Positions 26,545 to 34,892 of a stretch of DNA of 64,000 nucleotides are shown here, in pieces (the first letter of the stretch is position 1; every line of letters starts with the position of its first letter). The notes beneath the pieces were generated by a model. The model had not been told where the DNA came from, did not search any database, and saw nothing but the letters and a program-made list of their open reading frames with translations. The position numbers were made by a program, and so were the translations under genes. Location: contig JACKDQ010000001.1 of NCBI GenBank assembly GCA_020633415.1, forward strand, positions 124,001-188,000, read 5' to 3'. The DNA is from Deltaproteobacteria bacterium (GTDB lineage Bacteria > Myxococcota_A > Polyangia > GCA-2747355).

Positions 26545-26912
26545 GGGGGGCTCCTTTGAAAAAGTGCGTCGGCTGTCGACGCCGACTCTCACCGTCATGC
26601 TGGCCATTTGTGCAAATCGGAGACCACCAAGTCGCGCCGGCGGATCAGCTGAGATCTCTTCGCTTTCGCCGATGGACGTCGTGCAGAAGGGGGGATGATG
26701 GGACGCTTTAGCCGACACCGCAAAACCAGACGCCATGTCAGTGAACCGGCGCGACAGTGCGCAGCAATCAGCGAAACACGTGCTCAGTCCAGAGGAAAAG
26801 CAGCAGTTCTAGCTGGTTAGGATAGCGGCGGAGATGCCCGTTTCGCGCCGGCGTGATCGTACTCGGGGATGGGGGGAGCGCTTGTAGCCGATGGCGTCCT
26901 ATACTGATCCCT
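26545..26912. other. Intergenic region between divergent secreted-protein genes
   Basis: This 368-base stretch should contain the promoters of both flanking genes. A 41-codon plus-strand frame starting at ATG 26697 follows a G-rich AAGGGGGG but its arginine-rich product resembles nothing known and is not annotated. No hairpin or repeat stands out. Confidence 0.35.
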
Positions 26913-27314
26913 ATGATCCGTTTTCCGTTGTCGTTGCGCGTCGGGCTATTGCTCGCCGCGCTGTCGTCGCTGCTCTGCTGCAGCTCGCACAACCGTCGCG
27001 AGGAGCAGGCGCTGCTGCGTGCGCGCAAGGGCGAGATCGTCCGACGGATCGTCGTGCTTCATCGTTGTGCCACGCTGTCGGATCGCGGCACCCTGAGCGG
27101 ACAGGTCGAACGGATGATGAACGTGGCGCGCACCCAGCTCGACGCCGCGGCGCTCGATGCGCAGACGATCAAGGCCGAGCATCTCGCGCGCTGCCTGCTC
27201 GACCAGCGGCGCCGCGTCGATAAGCTGGCCGCCGCGCATCACCTTGGAGAAGACTCCTACGACATTTGTACCGATCTGGCCCAATTGGTGCGCGCGGCGC
27301 GCGCCTGTCGCTGA
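26913..27314 (+). CDS. Small lipoprotein of unknown function
   Basis: 133 aa from ATG 26913. Residues 1-20 form a lipoprotein signal peptide ending LSSLLCC. The mature part is charged and helical (RREEQALLRARKGEIVRRIVV, QVERMMNVARTQLDAAALDA) with four more Cys residues (HRCATL, RCLLDQ, ICTDL, ACR) that could form two disulfides. No family is recognised. The ribosome site is weak, so the start is less certain than the gene itself. Confidence 0.65.
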   Translation: MIRFPLSLRVGLLLAALSSLLCCSSHNRREEQALLRARKGEIVRRIVVLHRCATLSDRGTLSGQVERMMNVARTQLDAAALDAQTIKAEHLARCLLDQRRRVDKLAAAHHLGEDSYDICTDLAQLVRAARACR

Positions 27315-27470
27315 GCTCGCTGCATCAGGTGAACGCCGTCGATCGCTAAGAACCGTTCAACTGTCCAACATCCGAACAGATCTGCGTGTGTGGATGCACT
27401 CGAACAGCGGCGTCTTCTTAGGTGCTTAGCTCGGATCGATCGCGGCACGGCATTTGTATAGTCGCTCGTC

Positions 27471-29201
27471 ATGCGGCACGCTTACCTTCTACCCATATCG
27501 TTACTGCTGTGCTGTTTTGGTTGTAGCGGTCCGTCGGCAAACGGCGTTGAGCGACTCGATCCGACGCCATCTTTTCCCTTACGTTTGCAGCCCGGCCTGC
27601 TGCGCTTCGCGGCCGAGCCGCGGGAGGTCGAGCTCGACGTACTCGCCCAGGCGGTCTCGCCTGCCGAAGTGCTCGCGCTTGGTCAGCCGATAGCGGGCAG
27701 TCGCGGCCTCGAGCGACTGCGTGGTTTGCTGACCCGTTACGTGATCGAGCGATTGAACTACGGCGCGCTTGCCTTGCCGACGCCTTGGTACCAGACCGAA
27801 CTTGCCGACGAGTATGTTCAAGCTGGGCGCTGCGATCGCGAAGGCGCGCTGCGCGCCGTCGAAGCGCTCGGCGAGGGACAGCTACTGACCGCCGAGATGC
27901 GCGAGCTGCTGCATTGGCTCTGTGTGTACAATCGTGCGGCAGAGGCACCGGTTCGCGTGTTTGGTTTTGGTATCGGTCGGCCCGACACCGATTTGCGTGT
28001 GCTCGAGCAGTTGCGTTTCCACCTGCCTGTAGCCGATCGCGATGCCATCTTTGACGGCTTGGCGCGCTGCTACGGCACCTCGTTCGCCTCGCACTTTGAG
28101 ATGAAGACCCGTCGTGATAGCGCCGCAGATGCGGGCCGCTGCGCGACGGGATTGGAGTTACTCGGTCGTCGATTGGCTGATCCAAGACGAACAGAAGGTT
28201 GGCCGCTGACGCTGGTATCGCGGGCGCGTTTGGCACATCGTGCGCTGCGCGCCTCGGAGCAGATTCGTGAAGGACGGGACGCGTTGCGGACTTTCGCCGT
28301 GCAGCAGGAGGCGATGTCCGAGATGTTTATCTTGCAGCGCGGCGATGGTGTTCCGGCGCAAGGTAGCGTGCTCTGGTTGCTCAACGAACAGCTGGCGCGC
28401 GCACACCAGACGATTTCGCTCGATGAGCAGACCTTTGTCCGTCGGGGACTGCGCAGCGTCGGAAGCTACCTCTCGGAGACCTTCGCCGGACGCTATGCGG
28501 CGATCGCCGGCGTAGCCGGGCGGCTCAATGTTGCGCTTGCCGAGTTCGGCTCACACCGCGTCGACCAGCAAGCGGACAGCTTGGCGCGCGCGTTGTCGCA
28601 CCTCGGCGATGCCGGTTACGTCAATCTACACAGCGAGCCATCGCTTTTGCACCCAGCCGGACGCGCGTATCGTTTGCTGACGCCTTCGGGCTACGTCAGT
28701 GCGCGGCCCGCCGAACAGTTTGACGCGGTGCTGTATCTCGCTGAGAGCCCGGGCGGCGGCAACGCCTTTGCTGCCGGACTCGTCGGACCTTACAGCTACG
28801 ATTGGGGTAGGGTTGTCGATCTCGCCGCGACACTGGAAAACAGTGCGCCTCGGGCTGAACCGGCTCAGTGGCTGGTGCGTTCGTCGCTGATCACCGAGGA
28901 GATTCCTTTACGCTTGGAGCTCCAGCTGCAATCGGGATTCGTCCCCGACCCGTCGACCGCGACGTTTCTCGACAACACCGACACGATGCAGCTCACGGCG
29001 CAGCTACCGTCGGCGTCCAGCGGGGCGGAGCGCTATGTTGCGGTTTCGGGGTCGGTGCGGTTTCGCGGCACAGCGTTTCCCGAGCAGCTGGCCTTGGTCG
29101 TTTACGACGCGACCTTTGCTGCGGTGGTCGATGGCGAGTTGATCGTCGATGGTCCGAAGCTGCGCATCGGTCGCGCTGAGATCAGCGCGACGCTCCGCTG
29201 A
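27471..29201 (+). CDS. Erythromycin-esterase-fold lipoprotein lacking catalytic residues
   Basis: 576 aa with a lipoprotein signal peptide (LLLCCFGC, Cys18). The first 300 residues follow the erythromycin esterase-like (EreA/B) family: a helix after residue 70, TPWYQTELADEYVQAGR, TAEMRELLHWLCVYNRAAEAPVRVFGFGIGRPDTD, and later YVNLHSEPS. Active members have GExxHG followed by a conserved Glu about 30 residues later. Here the first motif reads GQPIAGS (71-77), with Glu replaced by Gln and His by Ala, and the second reads ALALP (99-103) instead of ending in Glu. It is therefore probably not a hydrolase. The C-terminal third (about 470-576) is beta-rich and unassigned. Family assignment is by pattern, not search. 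Confidence 0.72.
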   Translation: MRHAYLLPISLLLCCFGCSGPSANGVERLDPTPSFPLRLQPGLLRFAAEPREVELDVLAQAVSPAEVLALGQPIAGSRGLERLRGLLTRYVIERLNYGALALPTPWYQTELADEYVQAGRCDREGALRAVEALGEGQLLTAEMRELLHWLCVYNRAAEAPVRVFGFGIGRPDTDLRVLEQLRFHLPVADRDAIFDGLARCYGTSFASHFEMKTRRDSAADAGRCATGLELLGRRLADPRRTEGWPLTLVSRARLAHRALRASEQIREGRDALRTFAVQQEAMSEMFILQRGDGVPAQGSVLWLLNEQLARAHQTISLDEQTFVRRGLRSVGSYLSETFAGRYAAIAGVAGRLNVALAEFGSHRVDQQADSLARALSHLGDAGYVNLHSEPSLLHPAGRAYRLLTPSGYVSARPAEQFDAVLYLAESPGGGNAFAAGLVGPYSYDWGRVVDLAATLENSAPRAEPAQWLVRSSLITEEIPLRLELQLQSGFVPDPSTATFLDNTDTMQLTAQLPSASSGAERYVAVSGSVRFRGTAFPEQLALVVYDATFAAVVDGELIVDGPKLRIGRAEISATLR

Positions 29202-29235
29202 GGCTGGTCAGCTTGAGTCTCGCCGATCGGCTTGG

Positions 29236-29397
29236 TCAGCCTGGTGGGCTGTGGTCCGGCTTCTTGTCTTCGTCACGCCGGCCCGGCGTGCACGCGTTGG
29301 GCGCCATTCAGGTGCTGACGCCGAGTCGCGGCAGGATCACCAGCTGCAACAGCAACCACCCGACGATGAATAGGAGCAGCAGCAGTCCGTCGTTCAT
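29236..29397 (-). CDS. Probable small membrane selenoprotein (in-frame TGA at codon 30)
   Basis: GGAGGT (29406-29411) lies eight bases before ATG 29397. Codons 1-29 encode a single membrane helix and a short conserved-looking end, MNDGLLLLLFIVGW then LLLQLVILPRLGVST. Codon 30 is TGA (29308-29310). The frame stays open for 23 more codons, MAPNACTPGRRDEDKK then PDHSPPG, to a TGA at 29236-29238. If the first TGA is read as selenocysteine the protein is 53 aa with U30-x5-C36, a helix and a charged tail. A stem-loop of the bacterial SECIS type starts 17 bases after the TGA. Without read-through it would be a 29-aa membrane peptide. Function unknown; a thiol/selenol redox role is inference. Confidence 0.65.
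29274..29290 (-). promoter_or_regulatory. Candidate bacterial SECIS hairpin
   Basis: On the minus strand CACGCCG-GGC-CGGCGTG forms a perfect 7-base stem with a 3-base loop that begins with G. Three further pairs (CGT with ACG) extend the stem across one bulged G. The loop starts 24 bases after the in-frame TGA. This agrees with the known bacterial SECIS rule: a hairpin directly downstream of UGA, a loop with G in the first two positions, and 16 to 37 bases between UGA and loop. Confidence 0.6.
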
Positions 29398-29569
29398 CTC
29401 AGCTGACCTCCGCTTGAGTCTACGCTGTTTTTGCCGCCCGGGTAACGCGTGGCTAGTCGAGTGGTAGCTAGCCTGGGCTGCGGCCGCCGGTCAGCTGACC
29501 GCAGTCAGACGAAAATACGAATGATATTGGATGCTGATTGCGGCACGGACTGTGCAATCGCGAGGCGCG

Positions 29570-30124
29570 ATGATGTTGATGTTTGCTTGGCGACCGCGGG
29601 CTCTGCTGCCCATCATCGTAGTCGTTGGCCTGCTCGACGCCGCATCGGCCAGCGCCTGGCGCAACTTGGGGCGCGCCGACAAACGCTCGCCGACCCGTTG
29701 GGCGTCGGCGGGGGCGGTCGTCTTTCGTCCCGCCAAGCGCAGCGGCGAGATCGAGGTGCTGCTGGTGCGCAGCAAAAAAGAGCGTCGCGAGGGAACCAAC
29801 GGCTGGACGCTGCCCAAGGGCGTGGTCAAGGGCAAACAGAGCAAGCGCAAGGCGGCGAAAGTCGAAGTGCGCCAAGAGGGAGGCGTGCGTGGCGAGATCG
29901 TCGGCAAGCTCGGTGTCTATGGCACGCGTTACGCCAAGCGTTACTACTACCTCATGCGCTTTAAGGAAAAGCGGGGCAAGCCGGACCATGAAATTCTCGA
30001 TACCGGTTGGTTCTCCCTCAAAGCCGCGCTGAAAAAGGTCGAGCGACGCCGCGATCGCAAGGTGCTTTCGCAGGCCCACGCGCAGTTCAGCGCGGAGCAG
30101 CGCCAAAAGAAGTCCAATCGCTAA
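29570..30124 (+). CDS. Exported Nudix-fold protein with degenerate Nudix box
   Basis: 184 aa from ATG 29570 (GCGAGG four bases before the following bases; ATG 29531 is possible). Residues 1-28 look like a signal peptide ending in ASASA, which is very unusual for a Nudix protein. The Nudix core follows: SAGAVVFRP, EVLLVRSKK, NGWTLPKGVV and a box that reads GVVKGKQ-x7-VEVRQEGGV. Compared with Gx5Ex7REUxEExGU, the first Glu is Gln, Arg is Val and one metal Glu is Gln. It resembles the diadenosine/diphosphoinositol polyphosphate hydrolase branch (LPKG). Catalysis is doubtful. The C-terminus is strongly basic (KKVERRRDRKV). It precedes the acyl-CoA synthetase gene by 68 bases. Confidence 0.75.
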   Translation: MMLMFAWRPRALLPIIVVVGLLDAASASAWRNLGRADKRSPTRWASAGAVVFRPAKRSGEIEVLLVRSKKERREGTNGWTLPKGVVKGKQSKRKAAKVEVRQEGGVRGEIVGKLGVYGTRYAKRYYYLMRFKEKRGKPDHEILDTGWFSLKAALKKVERRRDRKVLSQAHAQFSAEQRQKKSNR

Positions 30125-30192
30125 CGCTCGTCGCGCGGAGCAGTCGCTACGAACTTGCTCCTGCCGCGGTTATCTCCGATAGTTTTTGCTAC

Positions 30193-32298
30193 ATGCCAGA
30201 CTCAATCGATGCTGTGCTTCGTCCGCGATCGATCGCGGTGATCGGTGCCTCTCGCGCCCGCAAAACTGTCGGCGGCGAGTTGTTTTTCAATCTGCTTCAC
30301 CACGGCTTCACGGGCCCGGTCTATCCGGTCAATCCCAAGGCTGATGTGGTGCAATCGGTTCATGCCTATCGCACCGTGGCCGACGTGCCGCAAGCGTTCG
30401 ACTTGGCGATCTGCGCGGTGCCCGCGCCGTTTGTGCTCGAGGCGGTGGCCGAGTGCGCGAAGCGTGGCGCCAAGGCTGTCGTCGTGCTGTCGGCGGGTTT
30501 TCGCGAAACCGGTGAAGCCGGTGCTGCGCTCGAGCGCGAACTGGCACAACTCGGCCGCCGATCGGGCATGCGGATCGTCGGACCGAACTGCTTGGGTGTG
30601 CTCAACACCGATCCCGAGGTCCGGCTCAATGGGACGTTCGCCGAAGCGTTTCCCGGTGCTGGCCCCGTGGCCTTTGTTTCGCAAAGCGGTGCGCTTGGCG
30701 CGGCCGTTCTCGAGCGCGCCAAACGCCTTGGGCTCGGTCTCTCTTCCTTTGTGAGCATTGGCAACCGCTGCGACGTTTCGGCCAACGATCTGCTCGAGTA
30801 TCTCGAAGCTGATCAGCGGACCTCGGTGACGCTGCTCTACCTCGAGTCGTTCGGCAACCCGGCGCGCTTTACGCGTATCGCACGGCGCGTCTGTCGGACC
30901 AAGCCGATCGTCGCGGTAAAGAGCGGTCGTACCACGGCCGGCTCGCGCGCCGCGGCCTCCCACACCGGCGCGCTGGCCGGTACCGATGTCGCCGTCGATG
31001 CGCTGCTCTCACAGGCGGGCGTGATTCGCGTTGACAACACCAATCAGCTTTTCGACGTCGGTATGTTGCTGGCCAGTCAACCGATTCCACGCGGGCGGCG
31101 GATCGCCATCGTGACCAACGCCGGTGGTCCGGGAATTCTCGCCGCCGACGCCTGCGAAAACCACTTGCTCGAGGTCACCGCGCTTTCCGGCACCAGCGTC
31201 AGCAAACTCGCCGACTTCTTGCCGCCCGAAGCGACGTTGACCAACCCGGTCGACATGATCGCCTCGGCGACCGCCGAAGACTATGCGCGGGCCGTCAAGA
31301 TCGTTCTCGAAGACGAGCATGTCGACATGGTGTTGGTGATCTTTGTGCCGCCGCTGATGATCGGCGCGCCCGAGGTCGCTGCGGCGATCGGTCAAGCTGC
31401 CGCGGGCAGCGCAAAGCCGGTAGTCTCTTGTTTCATGGGCGCTCATGGATTTCCGATCGGCCTGCATGATGCCCAGAGCGTCAAGGTTCCGTCGTACTCG
31501 TTTCCCGAGGCGGCGACCTACGCGTTGGCGCGCGCTGCGACCTACGGCGAGTGGTTGCAGACGGCTGATTCGCCGCTGCTCGAGTCGCGCCAAGTTTACG
31601 ACCCGCCGCTCAGCGCAGCCCGCAGCGCCGCGAAAAAGAGCGATCAAGGGTGGTTGCCTCCCGACGAGATCGCCGACCTGCTCGGCGCCTACGGGATTCG
31701 CACCGCGCAGTTTGCCAGCGCACAAAGTGCCCAAGAGGCGGTCCAGGTGGCTGAGCGCGTTGGTTTTCCAGCGGTGCTTAAGATCGCCAACGCCGATATC
31801 CCACACAAATCGGACATCGGCGGCGTACTGCTCGATTTGCGCGAGTCCGCGGACGTCGAGCAGGGCTTTGCGACTTTGCAGCAGCGACTCAAGGCGGCGG
31901 GTCACGATCAGCCGCTGAAGGTGATCGTGCAGAGCTATTTGGCCGACGGTATCGAGGCCGTCGTTGGCGTGACGAGCAGCGCGACCTTCGGCGCACTGCT
32001 GATGTTCGGGCTGGGCGGGGTTCATGTCGAGCTGATCCGCGATGTCGTTTTCAAACTGCACCCGATGCATCAAGCCGATCTGGAAGAGATGATCTGGGCG
32101 CCACGGGCGGCGGGGCTGCTGCGCGGCTATCGCGGTGCGCCGCCTGCCGATGTTGAGGCGCTCAAGGCACTGATCTGCGCGGTGAACCAACTGGTGACCG
32201 ACGTTCCCGAGCTGGCCGAGATGGATCTCAACCCGATCAAGCTGCTGCCGCCTGGACAAGGTTGTGTGGTGGTCGATGCGCGGATCCGTTTCGCCTAA
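30193..32298 (+). CDS. ADP-forming acyl-CoA (acetate-CoA) ligase, fused alpha-beta subunits
   Basis: 701 aa from ATG 30193. It converts an acyl-CoA plus ADP and phosphate to the acid, CoA and ATP. The N-terminal CoA-binding domain (PRSIAVIGASRARKTVGG), a succinyl-CoA-ligase-like domain (FVSQSGALGAAVL) and the phospho-His loop ASHTGALAGTD with His257 are all present. The C-terminal ATP-grasp part (from about 480) has AERVGFPAVLKIANADIPHKSDIGGV and EMDLNPIKLLP. This single-chain form is typical of many bacteria and archaea. There is no GNAT domain, so it is not the Pat type. The acyl substrate is not determinable. Confidence 0.93.
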   Translation: MPDSIDAVLRPRSIAVIGASRARKTVGGELFFNLLHHGFTGPVYPVNPKADVVQSVHAYRTVADVPQAFDLAICAVPAPFVLEAVAECAKRGAKAVVVLSAGFRETGEAGAALERELAQLGRRSGMRIVGPNCLGVLNTDPEVRLNGTFAEAFPGAGPVAFVSQSGALGAAVLERAKRLGLGLSSFVSIGNRCDVSANDLLEYLEADQRTSVTLLYLESFGNPARFTRIARRVCRTKPIVAVKSGRTTAGSRAAASHTGALAGTDVAVDALLSQAGVIRVDNTNQLFDVGMLLASQPIPRGRRIAIVTNAGGPGILAADACENHLLEVTALSGTSVSKLADFLPPEATLTNPVDMIASATAEDYARAVKIVLEDEHVDMVLVIFVPPLMIGAPEVAAAIGQAAAGSAKPVVSCFMGAHGFPIGLHDAQSVKVPSYSFPEAATYALARAATYGEWLQTADSPLLESRQVYDPPLSAARSAAKKSDQGWLPPDEIADLLGAYGIRTAQFASAQSAQEAVQVAERVGFPAVLKIANADIPHKSDIGGVLLDLRESADVEQGFATLQQRLKAAGHDQPLKVIVQSYLADGIEAVVGVTSSATFGALLMFGLGGVHVELIRDVVFKLHPMHQADLEEMIWAPRAAGLLRGYRGAPPADVEALKALICAVNQLVTDVPELAEMDLNPIKLLPPGQGCVVVDARIRFA

Positions 32299-32315
32299 GA
32301 CGATCAGCGCGTCGC

Positions 32316-33101
32316 CTAGGTGATGGTGACGATCACCGGCGCGTGGTCACTCGGCTTGTCGCTCGAGGACTTGGGGTCTCTCGCGCGTCGGTCGACCGTC
32401 GCCGCGCTGACGCGCTGGGCCAGCGCCGCGCTGCCGAGCAACAGGTCGATGCGCAGACCGCGGTCGCGGCTAAACTGACCGAAGCGATAGTCCCACCACG
32501 AGTAGACGCCCGCCGATTGATCGACTTGCCGATGCAGATCGACCAAGCCCAACCCCAACAGCGCTTGGAGCGCCTCGCGTTCGCGATCGCTACAGAGGAT
32601 GCGACCCTTCCAAAGACGCGGGTCGTAGACGTCGCGGTCCTCGGGTGCAACGTTGAAATCGCCGGCGATGACGAGTTCTGGGTGGGCGATCATTTCGCGT
32701 TGAAGGTGAGCCGTGAGCGCGGCGAAGAAGTCCAACTTGACCTGGTATTTATCGCTGCCGACGCTCTGTCCGTTGACCATATACAGCGAGGCGATCCGCA
32801 GATCGCCGACGGTTGCCCACAGGCTGCGTGCTTCCTCAGCTACCGGGCTACCGGCGAAATTGCGGCGCACGTCGCGCAGCGCGAGCGGCGCGCGCGCGAG
32901 GATGGCCACGCCGTTGTAGCCCTTTTGTCCCCAAAAGCTCGTGTTGTAGCCGAGCGCGGCGATGGCGTCGCTTGGGAAATCGGCGTCGGTACACTTGAGT
33001 TCCTGCAAGCACAACACGTCGGGCGCCTCGCGTTGGCAGAGGTCAGCTAGCCGGTCGAGGCGCAGGCGAATCGAGTTGACGTTCCAGGTCAGCAGTTTCA
33101 T
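32316..33101 (-). CDS. xthA: Exodeoxyribonuclease III
   Basis: 261 aa, the usual length. It removes nucleotides 3' to 5' from duplex DNA and cuts AP sites in base-excision repair. Motifs of the exonuclease-endonuclease-phosphatase fold are complete: LTWNVNSIR at the start, LQELKCTD with the metal-binding Glu, YNGVAILAR, ASLYMVNG, VIAGDFNVAPEDRDVYD with catalytic Asp and Asn, SWWDYRFG, RIDLLLGS and the closing KPSDHAPV with catalytic Asp-His. It converges with the acyl-CoA ligase gene at 18 bases. Confidence 0.96.
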   Translation of the reverse strand: MKLLTWNVNSIRLRLDRLADLCQREAPDVLCLQELKCTDADFPSDAIAALGYNTSFWGQKGYNGVAILARAPLALRDVRRNFAGSPVAEEARSLWATVGDLRIASLYMVNGQSVGSDKYQVKLDFFAALTAHLQREMIAHPELVIAGDFNVAPEDRDVYDPRLWKGRILCSDREREALQALLGLGLVDLHRQVDQSAGVYSWWDYRFGQFSRDRGLRIDLLLGSAALAQRVSAATVDRRARDPKSSSDKPSDHAPVIVTIT

Positions 33102-33560
33102 CGGCGCGAGAAGATACTCGAAGGCCCAAAATGACGCGAGGCCCCGAGTTTGTTCTCGGAGCCCCGGATGTGTGCGGTGGATAGTGGAGGGCGGTTATGG
33201 TGAGGTTTATAGCGGGAACACGGCCTCCGGCGCGCTGGGACGTGTCAGAGCATGGGTAGGACTTTTTGCGCACCCAACATGTCGAGCGAGATCGGTGAAG
33301 CGTGGGCATTTTGTCCGGTGCAACAACCTAACCTCCCTGAACGCTCTCACTCTTGTGCATCGATTATGCCAGCGGATTTGTGCCGAGATTTGCCGTCGGC
33401 GCCGCGTGTTTTCAAGTTGTTAAGGCGACGGTGGGTCCCTATCATGCCCGACTGACGGCTCGCTGTTTGGCCACCACTGGACAAGCCACCCCGGCATTGG
33501 GGGTGGTCGACCCAGCGCGGCGCGCGTCGGTTGGTGCGCAGCGAGAGAAGAGCGACGGCG
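33102..33560. other. Intergenic region between divergent xthA and tadA
   Basis: 459 bases with no accepted gene. A small hairpin (CCGAG at 33144-33148 with CTCGG at 33155-33159) lies in the xthA leader. A 20-codon frame at 33197 has a good GGAGGG but is too short to support. The stretch otherwise looks like ordinary promoter DNA for the two flanking genes. Confidence 0.35.
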
Positions 33561-34034
33561 ATGCGACGCAAGGACATAGACCGGCAATATATCGATCAGG
33601 CGCTCGAGCTTGCTGGCCAGGCCGCGGCCGCCGGTGAGGTGCCGGTGGGTGCCGTGGTGGTTAAAGACCAGACCGTAATCGGTCGCGGCTACAACTTGCG
33701 CGAGCGTGACTGCGATCCGACGGCGCATGCTGAAATCGTCGCCATGCGCCAGGCGGCTCAAGCCCTCGGTCACTGGCGGCTCAGCGACTGTCGGCTCTAT
33801 GTGACCCTCGAGCCTTGTCCGATGTGTGCCGGGGCGCTGGTCAACGCGCGGGTCTCGGCGCTGATCTATGGCTGCGCCGATCCGAAAGCCGGGGCGGTGC
33901 GCTCGCTCTACACGCTCTGCGATGATCCCCGACTCAACCATCGGCTGGCGATCACGCGCGGTGTAGAGGCCGAGCGCTGTGCGGCACTGCTTGCCGACTT
34001 CTTCGAGCAGCTGCGAGCAGCCGGCGAAAAATAG
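33561..34034 (+). CDS. tadA: tRNA-specific adenosine deaminase
   Basis: 157 aa from ATG 33561. It deaminates A34 to inosine in the anticodon of tRNA-Arg(ACG). The zinc and catalytic motifs are intact: TAHAEIVAM (HAE) and LEPCPMCAGA (PCxxC), with the following family segment ARVSALIYGCADPKAGAV. The start was placed at MRRKDIDRQYIDQAL because family members begin there. It is one of the essential translation genes and sits shortly upstream of the tRNA/SRP/dnaX locus. Confidence 0.95.
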   Translation: MRRKDIDRQYIDQALELAGQAAAAGEVPVGAVVVKDQTVIGRGYNLRERDCDPTAHAEIVAMRQAAQALGHWRLSDCRLYVTLEPCPMCAGALVNARVSALIYGCADPKAGAVRSLYTLCDDPRLNHRLAITRGVEAERCAALLADFFEQLRAAGEK

Positions 34035-34201
34035 CCGCGTCCGCAGCACAGCCGCGCGCCCTATCTTAACCATTCGATTAAGTTGCGCACTGCCCGATTT
34101 CTACAGGCTGTTTTGAAACAGGTGAGGGTTTCGGCATCGTTTGGTAATGATTTCAGGCGATCGGCATTGGTCCGGGCCTTGCTTTACATGGACCCGTGAC
34201 G

Positions 34202-34792
34202 ATGCTTCGTGCAATATCGACACTCTGTGTCATTCTCTTTGCCGCGCCAGCGTTCGCTGATGGCGCTGTGCCGCTGGTTCGTCACGAGCGACACAATGAG
34301 CCGCAGCAAGAGGCCAAGCGGGCCAAGCGTCGTCGGCAGCCGCTGATCAGCGGCTACCGTATACCGACCTACAATGACCAGCGCAACCTAAAGAGATTCA
34401 AAGAAAAACGTTATCGACGTCGCCGGTCGCGTGGCACTCAGGGCGTGTTGAGCCAGATCCTCGGGATCGTGCCGCATCTCGTACACCCTCGGCCGAGTAC
34501 CCATGGCGCGGGTGTTTCGCTGCGTGTGGCGGTAGAAAACTTTCACTTCATTCAGCCGGGAGCGGTTTCCCGGTTCCTGCGGCGCTTGGAGCTGATGCAC
34601 GGCGAAAACTTCGTCAACAACGCGATCAGCCTCGATAACGTGATGGTCGACAGCAGCGGCGAATTGCGGCTGGTCGAGTGGAAAAAGGCGCAACGCGGCA
34701 ATCCGGTCTCTTTCGCCTCTGAGCTCAAGGATCTCTCGGCCGTCGAGAAGTTTCTCGAGCAGAAGTTCTACGGCAAAGGCCAAGGCAGCTGA
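34202..34792 (+). CDS. Secreted protein with a kinase C-lobe-like motif
   Basis: 196 aa from ATG 34202. Residues 1-19 form a signal peptide (LFAAPAFA). A strongly basic stretch follows (EAKRAKRRRQP and KRFKEKRYRRRRSRG). Residues 138-162 read like the catalytic and metal loops of kinase-fold proteins: NNAISLDNVMVDSSGELRLVEW, comparable with HxDLxxxNVLVDxxGxxxLIDW. The catalytic Asp position is Ser, the metal Asp is Glu, and no N-lobe or ATP lysine is present. It cannot be a complete kinase; it may be a remnant or a chance resemblance. A terminator-like hairpin follows directly. Confidence 0.68.
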   Translation: MLRAISTLCVILFAAPAFADGAVPLVRHERHNEPQQEAKRAKRRRQPLISGYRIPTYNDQRNLKRFKEKRYRRRRSRGTQGVLSQILGIVPHLVHPRPSTHGAGVSLRVAVENFHFIQPGAVSRFLRRLELMHGENFVNNAISLDNVMVDSSGELRLVEWKKAQRGNPVSFASELKDLSAVEKFLEQKFYGKGQGS

Positions 34793-34794
34793 TC

Positions 34795-34814
34795 GCTGCT
34801 CAGCGCAGCTTTTT
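34795..34814 (+). terminator. Intrinsic terminator after the secreted protein gene
   Basis: GCTGC (34795-34799) pairs with GCAGC (34805-34809) around a 5-base loop and is followed by five T. The stem is short but the T-run and position, two bases after the stop codon, support a terminator. Confidence 0.55.
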
Positions 34815-34837
34815 CTCCCCGGGTCCGTGGCGATGCG

Positions 34838-34866
34838 TTGACGAACCGTTCGCCTGCCACTATTCT
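34838..34866 (+). promoter_or_regulatory. Sigma-70-type promoter of the tRNA-Ser/SRP RNA operon
   Basis: TTGACG at 34838-34843 and TATTCT at 34861-34866 are separated by 17 bases, close to the consensus -35 and -10. The first tRNA begins 26 bases after the -10, leaving room for a short 5' leader. Confidence 0.75.
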
Positions 34867-34892
34867 CCCGTCCACGTTGCGGCTTAGCCGCT

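Noticed and set aside
26697..26822. 41-codon plus-strand frame with G-rich sequence before the ATG
   Set aside because: Arg-rich product without similarity to anything I know; the G-run is too close to the first ATG for a normal ribosome site.
33141..33160. Hairpin upstream of xthA as a terminator or riboswitch
   Set aside because: Only five base pairs and no T-run or conserved aptamer sequence.
33197..33259. 20-codon frame with GGAGGG upstream in the xthA/tadA gap
   Set aside because: Too short and without any hydrophobic segment or motif that would support a small protein.
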